Below, one piece after another: positions 51,014 through 60,186 of a stretch of DNA of 64,000 bases. This DNA is from JAENWD01 sp963796915 (GTDB taxonomy: Bacteria > Acidobacteriota > Vicinamibacteria > Vicinamibacterales > JAENWD01): contig CAWCNI010000004.1 of assembly GCA_963796915.1 (NCBI GenBank), positions 682,001-746,000 of the forward strand, written 5' to 3'. Both the position numbers and the translations under genes were made by a program. Under the pieces are notes generated by a model, which saw only the letters and a program-made list of their open reading frames with translations, had not been told where the DNA came from and did no database searches. The number at the start of each line of letters is the position of its first letter. Position 1 is the first letter of the stretch.

Positions 51014-53797
51014 GTGAACGTGACCCGGGCATGGGCAAGACTCGTGTGCGCGCTGGTCGTGGCGCTGGCGTCGACGTCGGCGGAGGCGGCCGAGAAGCCG
51101 GCGGAGCCCGTGCGGCTGGACGCCTGGCAGCTTCTGCCCGATCCCGCCGGCACGCTGACGGCGTCCACCCTGCCCGTGGACGGCTGGCGGCCCGCGCAGG
51201 CTGGCCGATCGTGGAACGCGCAGTTCGACGATCTGCGCGACTACTTTGGCGTCGCCTGGTACAAGGCCTCCTTCACGGTGCTGCCGTCGAAGGCCGAGCG
51301 CCACGTGCTGCTGCATTTCGGCGCGGTCGACTACACCGCTGAGGTCTTCGTCAACGGCGAGCGCGTCGGCACGCACGAAGGTGCGTATACACCCTTCACC
51401 GTTGATGTCACCGGCCGGGCGCGGTCAGGCGCGAACGAAGTGCTCGTGCGGGTCGTCGATCCGCCGCCCACGCCGCCGGGCGTCACGGCCCGTTTTCCTG
51501 ACATGCCGTACGAGGAGCTGCCGCGCGGCAAGCAGAACTGGTACATCGAGAATGCCGGCCTTTGGCAGCCGGTGACGCTCGACGTGCGCCCCGCCCTCTA
51601 CATCGAGCGCGTGCACGTCACGCCGAAGAACGCCGGCGACGTGTCGGTGGAGGTGACGCTGGCAGGCGCCGGCCTGGCGCGCCCGGGATCGCTTCATGTC
51701 GAATTGCTCGGGCCCGACGGCGCCCTTTCGGCAGCCTTGTCGGCGACGACAGTGAAGGCGCCAGGGGCGATCACTGTCACAGGCAGTGTGCCGCGGCCGT
51801 CCCTGTGGTCGCCCGCGTCACCGGCGCTCTACAGCGCCGTCGTCTGGATTGCCGGGTCGGTCAGCGACCGGGTCACCGCGCGCTTTGGCTTCCGCGAGCT
51901 CACCACGAAGGACGGCCAGTTTTTCCTGAACGGCGAGCCGTTCTACATGCGTGCCGCACTCGATCAGGACTTCTACCCGGAGTCGATCTACAGCACGCCG
52001 GACAAGGCGTATGTCGTCGATGCGATGAAGAAGGGCCGTCAGTTGGGGCTGAACCTGCTGCGCTGCCACATCAAGGTCTGCGACCCGACCTACCTGGATG
52101 CGGCCGACGAGGTCGGCATGCTGGTGTGGTACGAGGTGCCGAGCTGGGACCGCTGGACCGATGCCTCCGTCGCGCGCGGCCACCGGATCTTCGACGACAT
52201 GGTGGCGCGCGACTGGAATCATCCGTCGATCGTCATCCAGAGCCTGATCAACGAGGCCTGGGGCATCGACATGACGAAGGCGGACCAGCGTGCCGGCCTG
52301 TCTCGATGGTTCGACGAGGCGAAGACCCGCACGGCGCCGCTGGGCCGCCTGATCGTCGACAACAGCGCCTGTTGCGAGAACTTCCACGTCCGCTCGGATA
52401 TCGACGACTTCCACCAGTACTTCTCCATCCCCGACAACGCCGCGCAGTGGGACAAGTGGGTGGCCGACTTCGCGTCCAGGCCGGCCTGGAGTTACAGCCC
52501 GCACGGCGACGCCGTGCGCACACGCAACGAGCCGCTGGTGGTGTCCGAGTTCGGCAACTGGGGGCTCCCGGCGCTGCCCGACCCGCTGCCGTGGTGGTTC
52601 CCGCGCGACTTCAACGGGATCGCGATCACGCGACCGGCAGGGCTCTTCGACAGGTTCTCGCAGTTCGGCTTCGATCGCGTCTTCAAGAACTACGGCGCGC
52701 TTGCCCGCGAGGCTCAGTGGCGCCAGTTCCGCAGCCTGAAGCACGAGATCGAGAACATTCGCAGCCACGAGCCGATCCGCGGCTACGTGATCACCGAGTT
52801 CACTGACATCAACTGGGAAGCCAACGGCCTGATGGACATGTGGCGTCGGCCCAAGGCCTATGCGGCGGAGCTCGCCGACATACAGCAGGACGACGTGCTG
52901 TTGCCTGAGGTCGACCGGACAGCCGTGACGTCCGGAGAGCAGGTGCACGTGTCCGTCGCGCTGTCACGGTATGGGGCAGTAGACCCTGCCGGCGGCACGC
53001 TCGACTGGTCCGCCACCAACGGACTCCCGCACGCGACGTTCTTCATTCACGACCCCGTGGCGCGAGGCACTGTCGCGCGCATCGCGAGCTTCGCGCTGAC
53101 GGCGCCGGCCGTCACGCAGCCGACGACGGTTCGCGTCGGGCTCCAGCTGTCAAAAGAGGGCAAGCTCCTGGCCCGTAACTTCGTCGATGTCGCCGTCTAC
53201 CCACCGGCGGCGGAGCCGCCGTCCGGCGTGCGCGTCTACGACGCATTCGGAGCGCTCGGCATGCTGCCGTGGAAGCCGGGGGCGCTGGAGCAGGGCGCGA
53301 CGATCGTCAGCCCGGTGCTCGACGCCCAGCTGCGACGGTTCGTCGAAGCAGGAGGCCGCGCGCTGATTGTGCCAAGGGGCGTCATCTTCAGCTTCGCCGC
53401 GACGCCAGGGCTTTCGGCGGTCTCGCGGCGCGATCAGCTGGACGGGAACTGGGTCAGCAACTTTCCGTGGATGAACCCGGCGAGCCCGGCGTTCACAGCC
53501 GCGGCGATCGGACCGATGACCGGCGGCGAGGCCGCAGCGGCGACGCCGCGATGGCTGCTGGACGGCGTGCCGGCGGCGGCATGGCGGGCCGGCGACGTGT
53601 TGTCGGGCATGTTCTATGGCTGGCTGAATGAGAACCGTGCGACGACGGCGCAGTTCAAAATCGGCAAGGGCAAGGTGATCGTCACGACCTTCGACGTGGC
53701 CTCGTACGGCAAGGATCCGTTCGCCACGCGCCTGGTGAATGGCATGCTGACGTATCTCGCCAGCGACGCCTGCGCGCCGGCGACGGCGCTGCCCTGA
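51014..53797 (+). CDS. Glycoside hydrolase family 2 protein (beta-galactosidase-like), secreted
   Basis: 927 residues with signal (LVCALVVALASTSAEA). A sugar-binding jelly roll (WYKASFTVLPSKAERHVLLH, VFVNGERVGTHEGAYTPFTV) and a GH2 Ig-like domain (ARFGFRELTTKDGQFFLNGE) precede the TIM barrel. The acid/base is E414 in SLINEAWG and the nucleophile is probably E595 in VITEFTDINWE. The C-terminal ~300 residues are beta-rich with a glutamine-amidotransferase-like stretch (QLRRFVEAGGRALIVPRG). The substrate is not decidable: galactoside, glucuronide and mannoside enzymes share this plan. GTG start with GGGGAG upstream. Confidence 0.88.
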   Translation: MNVTRAWARLVCALVVALASTSAEAAEKPAEPVRLDAWQLLPDPAGTLTASTLPVDGWRPAQAGRSWNAQFDDLRDYFGVAWYKASFTVLPSKAERHVLLHFGAVDYTAEVFVNGERVGTHEGAYTPFTVDVTGRARSGANEVLVRVVDPPPTPPGVTARFPDMPYEELPRGKQNWYIENAGLWQPVTLDVRPALYIERVHVTPKNAGDVSVEVTLAGAGLARPGSLHVELLGPDGALSAALSATTVKAPGAITVTGSVPRPSLWSPASPALYSAVVWIAGSVSDRVTARFGFRELTTKDGQFFLNGEPFYMRAALDQDFYPESIYSTPDKAYVVDAMKKGRQLGLNLLRCHIKVCDPTYLDAADEVGMLVWYEVPSWDRWTDASVARGHRIFDDMVARDWNHPSIVIQSLINEAWGIDMTKADQRAGLSRWFDEAKTRTAPLGRLIVDNSACCENFHVRSDIDDFHQYFSIPDNAAQWDKWVADFASRPAWSYSPHGDAVRTRNEPLVVSEFGNWGLPALPDPLPWWFPRDFNGIAITRPAGLFDRFSQFGFDRVFKNYGALAREAQWRQFRSLKHEIENIRSHEPIRGYVITEFTDINWEANGLMDMWRRPKAYAAELADIQQDDVLLPEVDRTAVTSGEQVHVSVALSRYGAVDPAGGTLDWSATNGLPHATFFIHDPVARGTVARIASFALTAPAVTQPTTVRVGLQLSKEGKLLARNFVDVAVYPPAAEPPSGVRVYDAFGALGMLPWKPGALEQGATIVSPVLDAQLRRFVEAGGRALIVPRGVIFSFAATPGLSAVSRRDQLDGNWVSNFPWMNPASPAFTAAAIGPMTGGEAAAATPRWLLDGVPAAAWRAGDVLSGMFYGWLNENRATTAQFKIGKGKVIVTTFDVASYGKDPFATRLVNGMLTYLASDACAPATALP

Positions 53798-53860
53798 GCA
53801 CGAAACGGATCACGCTGAGTCGAAACTGTATCTGCCTACCAACGTGAGGAGACGAGAGAC

Positions 53861-54289
53861 ATGCGAACGACAGGGATGGCACTTATTCTGGGGTTGATGA
53901 TGACAGTGATGAGCTCGGCGCAGGCGCCGCCATCCACCGCGCCGAATGCCCGCGTCTACGAGCTGCGCACGTACTACGCTGCGCCTGGCAAGCTCGAGGC
54001 GCTCCATTCACGGTTCCGCAATCACACCATCGAGATCTTCAAGAAGCACGGGATGACTGTCGTCGCGTTCTGGGTGCCGGTGGACCAGGCGACCGGCGCC
54101 GCGACAGGAAACACGCTGGTCTACATCCTGTCGTATCCGAATCTCGATGCGCGCAAGCAGGCCTGGGACGAGTTCGGCAAGGACCCCGAGTGGGTGGCCG
54201 TCAAGACGGAGTCGGAGAAGGAGGGCAAGCTGGTGGACAAGGTGGACTCGCTCTTTCTCGCGCCCACCGACTACTCGCCGCTCCGCTGA
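53861..54289 (+). CDS. NIPSNAP-family secreted protein
   Basis: 142 residues: signal GMALILGLMMTVMSSAQA, then a single NIPSNAP ferredoxin-like domain (ARVYELRTYYAAPGKLEALH, FWVPVDQATGAATGNTLVYI, SYPNLDARKQAWDEFGKDPE). The family is often found with carbohydrate genes in this phylum; its function is unknown. GAGGAGA lies 9 bases upstream of the ATG. It is followed after 16 bases by the aldolase gene. Confidence 0.87.
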   Translation: MRTTGMALILGLMMTVMSSAQAPPSTAPNARVYELRTYYAAPGKLEALHSRFRNHTIEIFKKHGMTVVAFWVPVDQATGAATGNTLVYILSYPNLDARKQAWDEFGKDPEWVAVKTESEKEGKLVDKVDSLFLAPTDYSPLR

Positions 54290-54305
54290 TCGTCTCGAGG
54301 CCGGC

Positions 54306-55097
54306 ATGCAGCTCTCGCACAACGCCTTCAAGCGGGCCATCAAGGCGCGCACACCACAGATCGGCCTCTGGGGCCAGGCCGGCAGCGCCGCCGTCACCGA
54401 GATCCTCGGCGACGCGCGGCCTGACTGGGTGCTGATCGATACCGAACACGCGCCGCTCGAGATTACCGGCGTGCTCGACCAGCTCCGTGCCCTCGATGCC
54501 TCTGGCGTGACGGCGATCGTGCGGCCGGCGTGGAATGACGCCGTGCTGTTCAAGCGCATTCTCGACAGCGGCGCGCAGACGCTGCTGGTGCCCTATGTGC
54601 AGTCGGCGGAGGAGGCCCGGACCGCGGTCGCCGCCACGCGTTACCCGCCGCACGGCAACAGGGGAGTGGCGGCTGTCCAGCGTGCCAACCGGTACGGCCG
54701 GATCGCCGACTATCACCATCGCGCGAACGACGAGATGTGCGTCCTGGTACAGATCGAGACGCGCCAGGCCGCCGACGCGCTGGAGTCGATCGCGGCGGTG
54801 GAAGGCGTGGACGGCGTCTTCATCGGCCCGTCGGATCTGTCGGCCGATCTCGGGTTCCTCGGCCAGCCACGGCACCCGGAGGTTCGCGCCGCGATCGAGG
54901 GGCTGTGCAATCGGGCCGCAGCGGCCGGCATCCCGATTGGCATCCTCGCGCCTGTCGAAGCCGACGCGCAGGCGTTTTTCGCGATGGGGTTCACGTTCAT
55001 CGCCGTCGCCAGCGACCTCGGCCTGCTGCGGACGTCAACCGACGCCGTCGTGTCGCGATTCCGCGACGCCACCGCGTCGAAAAAGCCGGCCGGCTAG
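54306..55097 (+). CDS. HpcH/HpaI-family aldolase
   Basis: 263-residue class II aldolase of the kind that cleaves 2-keto-3-deoxy acids to pyruvate and an aldehyde. Key blocks are FKRAIKARTPQIGLWGQAGS, LIDTEHAPLEITGVLDQLRA (catalytic His), TLLVPYVQSAEEARTAVAA, RGVAAVQRANRYGRI, LVQIETRQAADALESIAAV (metal-binding Glu) and GVFIGPSDLSADLGFLGQ (metal-binding Asp). It probably acts on a sugar-acid intermediate, given the neighbours. Its stop and that of the convergent Gfo/Idh gene share the palindrome CTAG. Confidence 0.92.
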   Translation: MQLSHNAFKRAIKARTPQIGLWGQAGSAAVTEILGDARPDWVLIDTEHAPLEITGVLDQLRALDASGVTAIVRPAWNDAVLFKRILDSGAQTLLVPYVQSAEEARTAVAATRYPPHGNRGVAAVQRANRYGRIADYHHRANDEMCVLVQIETRQAADALESIAAVEGVDGVFIGPSDLSADLGFLGQPRHPEVRAAIEGLCNRAAAAGIPIGILAPVEADAQAFFAMGFTFIAVASDLGLLRTSTDAVVSRFRDATASKKPAG

Positions 55098-56191
55098 AGC
55101 GGGCCGCCGCCGTCGAGGTGGACGGCGCGCTGCTCGCGCGCGGATCGCGCGATTGCGGCCATCACCTCCTGCACGCGCAGCCCATCGACGAACGACGGCT
55201 CGCAGTCGCGCTTTGCGTGGATGGCGTCGATGAACTCGAAGTCCTGGTCGTAGCGGAAGCCCTGCCAGGGATCGGCGTCGCCGTCTCGCGGGGAGCCCGC
55301 CAGCTTCCGGAACTCGGGCGGCACTGGCGTCGCCTCGTAGTTGCCGCCAGCGCCCGCGCGCAGGATCCGCAGCGGGTGGGCCAGCTCGTAGGCCACGGCG
55401 CCGTCGCTGCCGTGCACTTCACACCAGTCGCGGCTCGTCACGCCGCCGGCGTAGCCGGTGGCAGTCTTCACGCTCTCGAACACGCCGGTCACGCCGCCGC
55501 TGAACTCCGTCAGGCAGCCGACCCAGTCTTCAGTATCGGACGGTTGCATCTCGCCGTTGTCGTCGAGGCGCGTCGCCCAGATCTGCGACGTCTGCGCCAT
55601 GACGCGGACGATCGGGCCGATCACCGAGTGGCCGAAATCCAGCCGGTGAGAGAGCATGTCGCCGACCTCGCCGGAACCGGCATCCGCCAGCCGCTGGCGC
55701 CAGCCGAGCGCCGCGCGCCCCCAGTCCTGAAACCGCTGCGCACGGAAATGCCACGGCGTGCCGATGGCGCCGCTCCGCACCAGGTGCCGCACGTAGCGCA
55801 TCGCCGGCACGAAGCGATAGGTGAAGGCCGTCATGTGCCGCACGCCGGCCTGTTCCACCGCGCGGAGCATCGACTCTGCCTGCTCCACCGTCAAGGCCAG
55901 CGGCTTCTCGCACAGCACGTGCCGGCCGCTGGCGGCGGCGGCCACCACGATGTCGTGATGAAAGCGGTTGGGCGTGGCGACGATGACGGCGTCAACCGGC
56001 GCTTCCTTCAGCAGCGCGAAGGGATCGCTCCAGGTGCGGCTGATGCCGCTCTGAGCGGACGCTTCGGCAAGCGCGGCGGGATTGGGATCGCAGAGCGCTG
56101 TCACTTCCGCGTCACGCGAGAGCCTGACTCCCGGCAAGTGGTTGGCGAGGGCGATCTTTCCGGTGCCGATGAGCGCGACGCGGACGGGCAT
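55094..56191 (-). CDS. Gfo/Idh/MocA-family oxidoreductase
   Basis: 365 residues: Rossmann domain (RVALIGTGKIALANHLPG, EVTALCDPNPAALAEASAQS), the EKP motif in HVLCEKPLALTVEQAE, and the C-terminal alpha/beta domain (MRYVRHLVRSGAIGTPWHFR, GEVGDMLSHRLDFGHSVIGP with the catalytic His). Such enzymes oxidise or reduce sugars and inositols with NAD(P). The start ATG 56191 has a TAGAAT (56205-56200) predicting a 2-base leader. It is last in the lacI-sugar transport cluster. Confidence 0.93.
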   Translation of the reverse strand: MPVRVALIGTGKIALANHLPGVRLSRDAEVTALCDPNPAALAEASAQSGISRTWSDPFALLKEAPVDAVIVATPNRFHHDIVVAAAASGRHVLCEKPLALTVEQAESMLRAVEQAGVRHMTAFTYRFVPAMRYVRHLVRSGAIGTPWHFRAQRFQDWGRAALGWRQRLADAGSGEVGDMLSHRLDFGHSVIGPIVRVMAQTSQIWATRLDDNGEMQPSDTEDWVGCLTEFSGGVTGVFESVKTATGYAGGVTSRDWCEVHGSDGAVAYELAHPLRILRAGAGGNYEATPVPPEFRKLAGSPRDGDADPWQGFRYDQDFEFIDAIHAKRDCEPSFVDGLRVQEVMAAIARSAREQRAVHLDGGGPL

Positions 56192-56199
56192 GGCTTGCG

Positions 56200-56205
56200 A
56201 TTCTA
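56200..56205 (-). promoter_or_regulatory. -10 element (TAGAAT) for the Gfo/Idh gene
   Basis: On the minus strand TAGAAT contains the ribokinase stop TAG and predicts +1 at 56193, two bases before the ATG at 56191. Confidence 0.45.
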
Positions 56206-57124
56206 CAGCAGCGCCTCGACGTCGGCGCGAGACGGCATCGACGGCTGGGCGCCGCGCCTGGTGACAGAGATCGCCGCCGCGGCGGTCGCGAACCGTACGG
56301 CCTCGTCCAGGCCCCGGCCCTCTGCCAGCGCGACGGCGAGGGCGCCATTGAAGGTGTCGCCGGCTGCCGTGGTGTCCACCGCGGTCACCGCGACGGCGGG
56401 CCACTCCGCAAGCTGGTCGTCCGCTACCAGGCGCGAGCCGCGATCGCCGAGCTTGGCCAGGACTCGAGCGCTGCCGCGCGCGAGCAGCGTACGGGCCAGC
56501 TGGTCGATCCTGTCCATCGAGGGCCTCTCGTGGTCTGCTGCGCCGGCGAGGCGTGCGAGCTCGTGTTCGTTCGGCGTCACATAGTCGGCAAGCGCCAGCA
56601 GCCGGTCGTCCACCGGCACGGCGGGCGCCGGATCCAGGATGACAGTCGCGCCGGCGTCACGCGCTTCGCCCGCGGCACGCAGCACGGTCTCCATCGGGAT
56701 CTCGAGCTGCAGCAGGACGACCCTGGCGTGCCGGATCGCGGGAAGCGCTGGAATCAGTCGGTCAGCGGTGAACGTGCCGTTGGCACCCGCCGCCAGCACG
56801 ATCTCGTTCTCTCCGCGCGCGTCCACGGCGATCACGCGCGACGCCGGTGGGCGCAGCCCGATCAGTTGCGACGAGCCCGACGTCGACTGTCGCGCTCGCG
56901 AGCGAGTCGCGCAGCATCGCGCCGTGCGCGTCGGCTCCCACCTGGCCGACCATCGCGACAGATCCGCCAAGGCGGCCGGCGGCACACGCCTGATTCGCGC
57001 CCTTCCCGCCGGGCGCGACAGTGAACCCATCGCCGCTGATGGTTTCGCCAGGCACCGGAAAGCGCGGCACTCTCACGATCAGATCCGCGTTGAGGCTGCC
57101 GACGACGACGATGAGCGGCGTCAT
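56203..57124 (-). CDS. rbsK: Ribokinase-family sugar kinase, frameshifted
   Basis: PfkB-family kinase, probably ribokinase, which makes ribose 5-phosphate. The first part reads IVVVGSLNADLIVRVPRFPV, PGETISGDGF, APGGKGANQACAAGRLGGSV and MVGQVGADAHG (first PfkB signature). One extra base near 56858 (GCGCGTG) then moves the frame to RVIAVDARGENEIVLAAGAN, YVTPNEHELARLAG and the second signature DTTAAGDTFNGALAVALAEG with the catalytic Asp. The restored length of ~306 residues is normal. ATG 57124 overlaps the permease stop. The substrate could be another pentose or nucleoside. Confidence 0.88.
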
Positions 57125-58074
57125 CGCGACTCCGCCCCGCGCCGATCGCGATAGTGGTCGAGGATGGCGGCCGCGACGATGACGGCGCCGGTGACGAGTC
57201 GCCGTGTCGGTTCCTGCGCACCCACCTGTGCCAGGCCCGCGCCGAGCAGCAGAATCACCAGCGCGCCGAGCGCCGAGGCCACCACCGACCCGCGACCTCC
57301 GGCGAGGCTGGTGCCGCCGATGACCACCGCCGCAATCGCGTCGAGCTCCATGCCGGCGCCGGCGTTCGGATCGACGGCGGCGAGACGGCCGGACTGCATG
57401 ACCGCCGCGAGGCCCGCCAGGCCGCCGGCGATGGCAAACGCCGCAATGCGGACGCGCGCGGTGTTGATTCCCGCCAGCCGTGCAGATTCAGGGTTGCTGC
57501 CGACGGCCAGCAGTTGCCGGCCGAACACGCTCTGGCGCAGCGCGAGCTCACCGAAGGCGACGACGACCACGGCGAGAATGACGGATCCGGCCAGGCCGGC
57601 AATCACACCTCTGTTGAGGGCGTCGACTGACGCACCCAGATAGATGGTCTGCGACGAGGTCACCAGATACGTCGCGCCGCGGGCCATCTCGAGCATCGCG
57701 AGCGTGACGAGGAAGGACGGGAGGCGCCAGCGGACGGTGATTGCGCCGTTGACAAGGCCGCAGGCGACGCCCGTTCCAACGGCGCCAAGGATGCCGACCG
57801 GCACCGGCATTCCGGCTGCCGCCACGATCACCCCGAATACCGCGCCCGCCAGGGCGAGGACCGATCCTGCAGAGAGATCGATGCCGCCAGTCACGATGAC
57901 CAGCGTCATGCCCGTCGCGAGCAGCAGGCCGTCGGGGGCCTGGTTCGCCAGGGCGCGGGCCGTGGGCCAGGCGAGAAAGTGATCGGTCAGCAGGCCGAAG
58001 GTAACGGCCAGCACGGCGAGGACGCCAACCAGGCCGAGCCACTGGCGCCCGGCGCCGCGTTCAGCGGCATCCAT
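57121..58074 (-). CDS. rbsC: Sugar ABC transporter permease, RbsC-like
   Basis: 317 residues and about eight to ten helices of the BPD_transp_2 type. Diagnostic blocks are LVIVTGGIDLSAGSVLALAG, GLVNGAITVRWRLPSFLVTL, AVGSNPESARLAGINTARVR and AAVVIGGTSLAGGRGSVVAS. These match RbsC/XylH/AraH permeases. The ATG at 58074 overlaps the binding-protein gene by 14 bases, and its stop overlaps rbsK by 4. No RbsA-type ATPase gene lies in this cluster. Confidence 0.92.
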   Translation of the reverse strand: MDAAERGAGRQWLGLVGVLAVLAVTFGLLTDHFLAWPTARALANQAPDGLLLATGMTLVIVTGGIDLSAGSVLALAGAVFGVIVAAAGMPVPVGILGAVGTGVACGLVNGAITVRWRLPSFLVTLAMLEMARGATYLVTSSQTIYLGASVDALNRGVIAGLAGSVILAVVVVAFGELALRQSVFGRQLLAVGSNPESARLAGINTARVRIAAFAIAGGLAGLAAVMQSGRLAAVDPNAGAGMELDAIAAVVIGGTSLAGGRGSVVASALGALVILLLGAGLAQVGAQEPTRRLVTGAVIVAAAILDHYRDRRGAESR

Positions 58075-58999
58075 CCGTCGTGACCACGTCGACGGGCGTC
58101 TCCCGGTCTGCCAGCGGCGCCTGTCTGGCGCGCAGCCGTTCCAGCGCGTACTCGATGCCGTAGACCGCGAGCCGATCGCCGTGCTGGTCGGCGGTGGCTG
58201 CCATCGCCCCGCTGGCCAGCAACGCGTGCGCCGCCGAGATGTTGTCGAAGCCGGCGACGATCACCTGTCCTTCGCGGCCGGCGGCGCGGATGGCGGCGAC
58301 GGCGCCAAGCGCCATGCTGTCGTTCGCGCACAACACCGCTTTCACGTCGGGCCGCTCCGCCACGACCGCGGACACGACCTGGTTCGCCCGCGCGGTCTCC
58401 CAGTACGCCGTCTGCGAGCGCACGACGACGAGCCCGGCTTCCGCTGCGGCGTCGTTGAACCCGAGCTGCCGCTGGACGCCGTTGAAGGCATTGGGGGCGC
58501 CTTCGATGATGGCCACCGCATCGCCGCGCTTCAAGCGCTTCGCTACGCAGCGTCCCACAGCGGCCGCGCCCTTCCGGTTATCCGGGCCCACGAACGGCAC
58601 CGAGATGTGTCGCGCGGCCATTGCGTCACCATCCAGGCGGTTGTCGATGTTCACGACGACCAGGCCTGCGTCGAGCGCCCTGCCGACGACGCCGACGAGC
58701 GCCTTCGAGTCTGCCGGGGCCAGGACCAGCGCGTCCACGTGTCGCGCGATCATCTGATCGACGAGTGCGATCTGGCGCGCGACGTCCTGCTCGTCCTTGA
58801 TGCCCGTCGAGAGCAGGTCGTATGCCGAGGCGTGTGCCGCCTGATGATCCCGCGCCCCCTGCGCCATCGTCTGGAAGAACTCGTTGGCGAGCGACTTCAT
58901 CACCAGCGCGACGACGGGGCGCGGAGGCGGCTGTGGGCTGCCACACCCCAGGTGTAGTGACGCGGCGAACACGACCAGGCTGAAGCGGCGAAATGGCAT
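58061..58999 (-). CDS. rbsB: Sugar-binding lipoprotein, RbsB-like
   Basis: 312 residues of the periplasmic-binding-protein family 4 (LacI-like). A lipobox SLHLGCG suggests it is a lipoprotein, which is unusual for Gram-negative RbsB. The fold blocks are VALVMKSLANEFFQTMAQGA, HVDALVLAPADSKALVGVVG, VVVNIDNRLDGDAMAARHIS, FVGPDNRKGAAAVG, AVLCANDSMALGAVAAIRAA and IVAGFDNISAAHALLASGAM. It is first of the transport genes after lacI and is translationally overlapped with the permease. A pentose or related sugar is likely. Confidence 0.9.
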   Translation of the reverse strand: MPFRRFSLVVFAASLHLGCGSPQPPPRPVVALVMKSLANEFFQTMAQGARDHQAAHASAYDLLSTGIKDEQDVARQIALVDQMIARHVDALVLAPADSKALVGVVGRALDAGLVVVNIDNRLDGDAMAARHISVPFVGPDNRKGAAAVGRCVAKRLKRGDAVAIIEGAPNAFNGVQRQLGFNDAAAEAGLVVVRSQTAYWETARANQVVSAVVAERPDVKAVLCANDSMALGAVAAIRAAGREGQVIVAGFDNISAAHALLASGAMAATADQHGDRLAVYGIEYALERLRARQAPLADRETPVDVVTTDGCR

Positions 59000-59022
59000 C
59001 GGGGATCCGGGCTGTCCGCCGG

Positions 59023-60093
59023 TCAACGGCGTGGGGGCGGACCGGACGATCCTCGCACGATCAGCGCGGTTTCGAGCACGACGCGCCGGACAGGCCGTCC
59101 CGGATCGCTGATCCGCGCGATGAGAAGGCGCGCCGCCGTGGCGCCGATGTCGTAGGTCGGCTGAGAGATGCAGGTGAGCGGCGGCTGCGTCGCCACCTGC
59201 CACGGCATGTCGTCGAAGCCCACGATCGAGACGTCTTCCGGCGCTCGCTGCCCGCGCTCGTGAATCGCCTGGAGCACGCCGAGCGACATCGTGTTGTTGG
59301 CGCTGAAGATTGCCGTTGGCGGATCGGGGAGGCCGAGCAGGTCGTGGGTCGCGCGGCGCGCGGACTCCCGCTCGAACCCGCCATCGCGGATGAGAGCAGG
59401 GTCAACCGCCAGACCGGCAGACTCGAGGCCCATGACGTAGCCGCGCCGGCGCTCGGCGCCGACGTTGTGCGCCTCGAGGCCGGCAATCATCGCGATACGA
59501 CGATGGCCGAGGCCCGCGAGGTAGGTGACCGCTTCCGCCGATCCCTCGGCGTTGGTCACCGAGACCAAATCCACGTTGGGGAGGTGCACGGTGCGGTCCA
59601 GCACGACGAGCGGCACGCCGGTCTTCAGGAACTCGCGATAGATGCGCTCGTCGTGCTGGGACGGCACCACGAGCAGGCCGGCGACGCCTTCGGCGCGGAA
59701 CGTGTCGAAGTACACGCGCTCGCGCTCGAGCGACCCGTCCGAGTTCGCGAGGAGCACCGTGTAGCCATGCTTCTGGATCTCGTCGTCGATGCCGCGGACG
59801 ATCGCCGTGAAGAACAGGTTCTGGATGTCGGGGATCAGCACGCCGACTGTTGACCCGTGCCGGGCGCGCAGCGTCCGCGCGGCGCGATTCGGGTGGTAGT
59901 TCAGGGAGCTCGCCGCCGCGCGAACGCGCGCTTCAAGGTCGGGGCTGACGCGACCGGATTGCGCCAGCACGCGCGAGACCGTCGCCGTCGAAACGCCGGC
60001 CATCGCCGCGACCTGGCGGATGGTAGGCGCAGCCGGGGCGTCCTGCGGCCGGTTGGCCGGGCCTGGCGGGTAGTGCCGGACCTCGTCGCTCAC
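59023..60093 (-). CDS. LacI-family transcriptional regulator
   Basis: 356 residues from GTG 60093. The HTH is TIRQVAAMAGVSTATVSRVL with the hinge SLNYHPNRAARTLR. The effector domain is a type I periplasmic-binding fold (VGVLIPDIQNLFFTAIVRGI, GVPLVVLDRT, AGLGHRRIAMIAGLEAHNVG, IFSANNTMSLGVLQAIHERG, VSIVGFDDMPWQVATQPPLT). GTG 60093 is chosen over an in-frame start at 60129 because a TTGACC-N18-TACGAT promoter puts +1 exactly on this GTG. A LacI-type palindrome overlaps that promoter, so the gene is probably self-repressed and controls the sugar genes that follow. Confidence 0.93.
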   Translation of the reverse strand: MSDEVRHYPPGPANRPQDAPAAPTIRQVAAMAGVSTATVSRVLAQSGRVSPDLEARVRAAASSLNYHPNRAARTLRARHGSTVGVLIPDIQNLFFTAIVRGIDDEIQKHGYTVLLANSDGSLERERVYFDTFRAEGVAGLLVVPSQHDERIYREFLKTGVPLVVLDRTVHLPNVDLVSVTNAEGSAEAVTYLAGLGHRRIAMIAGLEAHNVGAERRRGYVMGLESAGLAVDPALIRDGGFERESARRATHDLLGLPDPPTAIFSANNTMSLGVLQAIHERGQRAPEDVSIVGFDDMPWQVATQPPLTCISQPTYDIGATAARLLIARISDPGRPVRRVVLETALIVRGSSGPPPRR

Positions 60094-60099
60094 GGGCGG

Positions 60100-60129
60100 A
60101 TCGTAATCGGTTACAAAGCGCCGGGTCAA
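60100..60129 (-). promoter_or_regulatory. lacI promoter, leaderless (TTGACC-N18-TACGAT)
   Basis: On the minus strand -35 TTGACC (60129-60124) and -10 TACGAT (60105-60100) are 18 bases apart. Plus-one falls at 60093, the first base of the GTG start codon. Confidence 0.65.
60102..60115. promoter_or_regulatory. LacI-family operator
   Basis: The 14-mer TGTAACCGATTACG (minus strand) is a near-perfect palindrome with the central CG and TGTAA/TTAC arms typical of LacI-family operators. It overlaps the -10 of the lacI promoter, which supports autorepression. Confidence 0.65.
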
Positions 60130-60186
60130 TCAATCCACACGCGTTTCACACTGCGCGTAAAGGAGTTGACGTCTGCCTGCCCGTTC

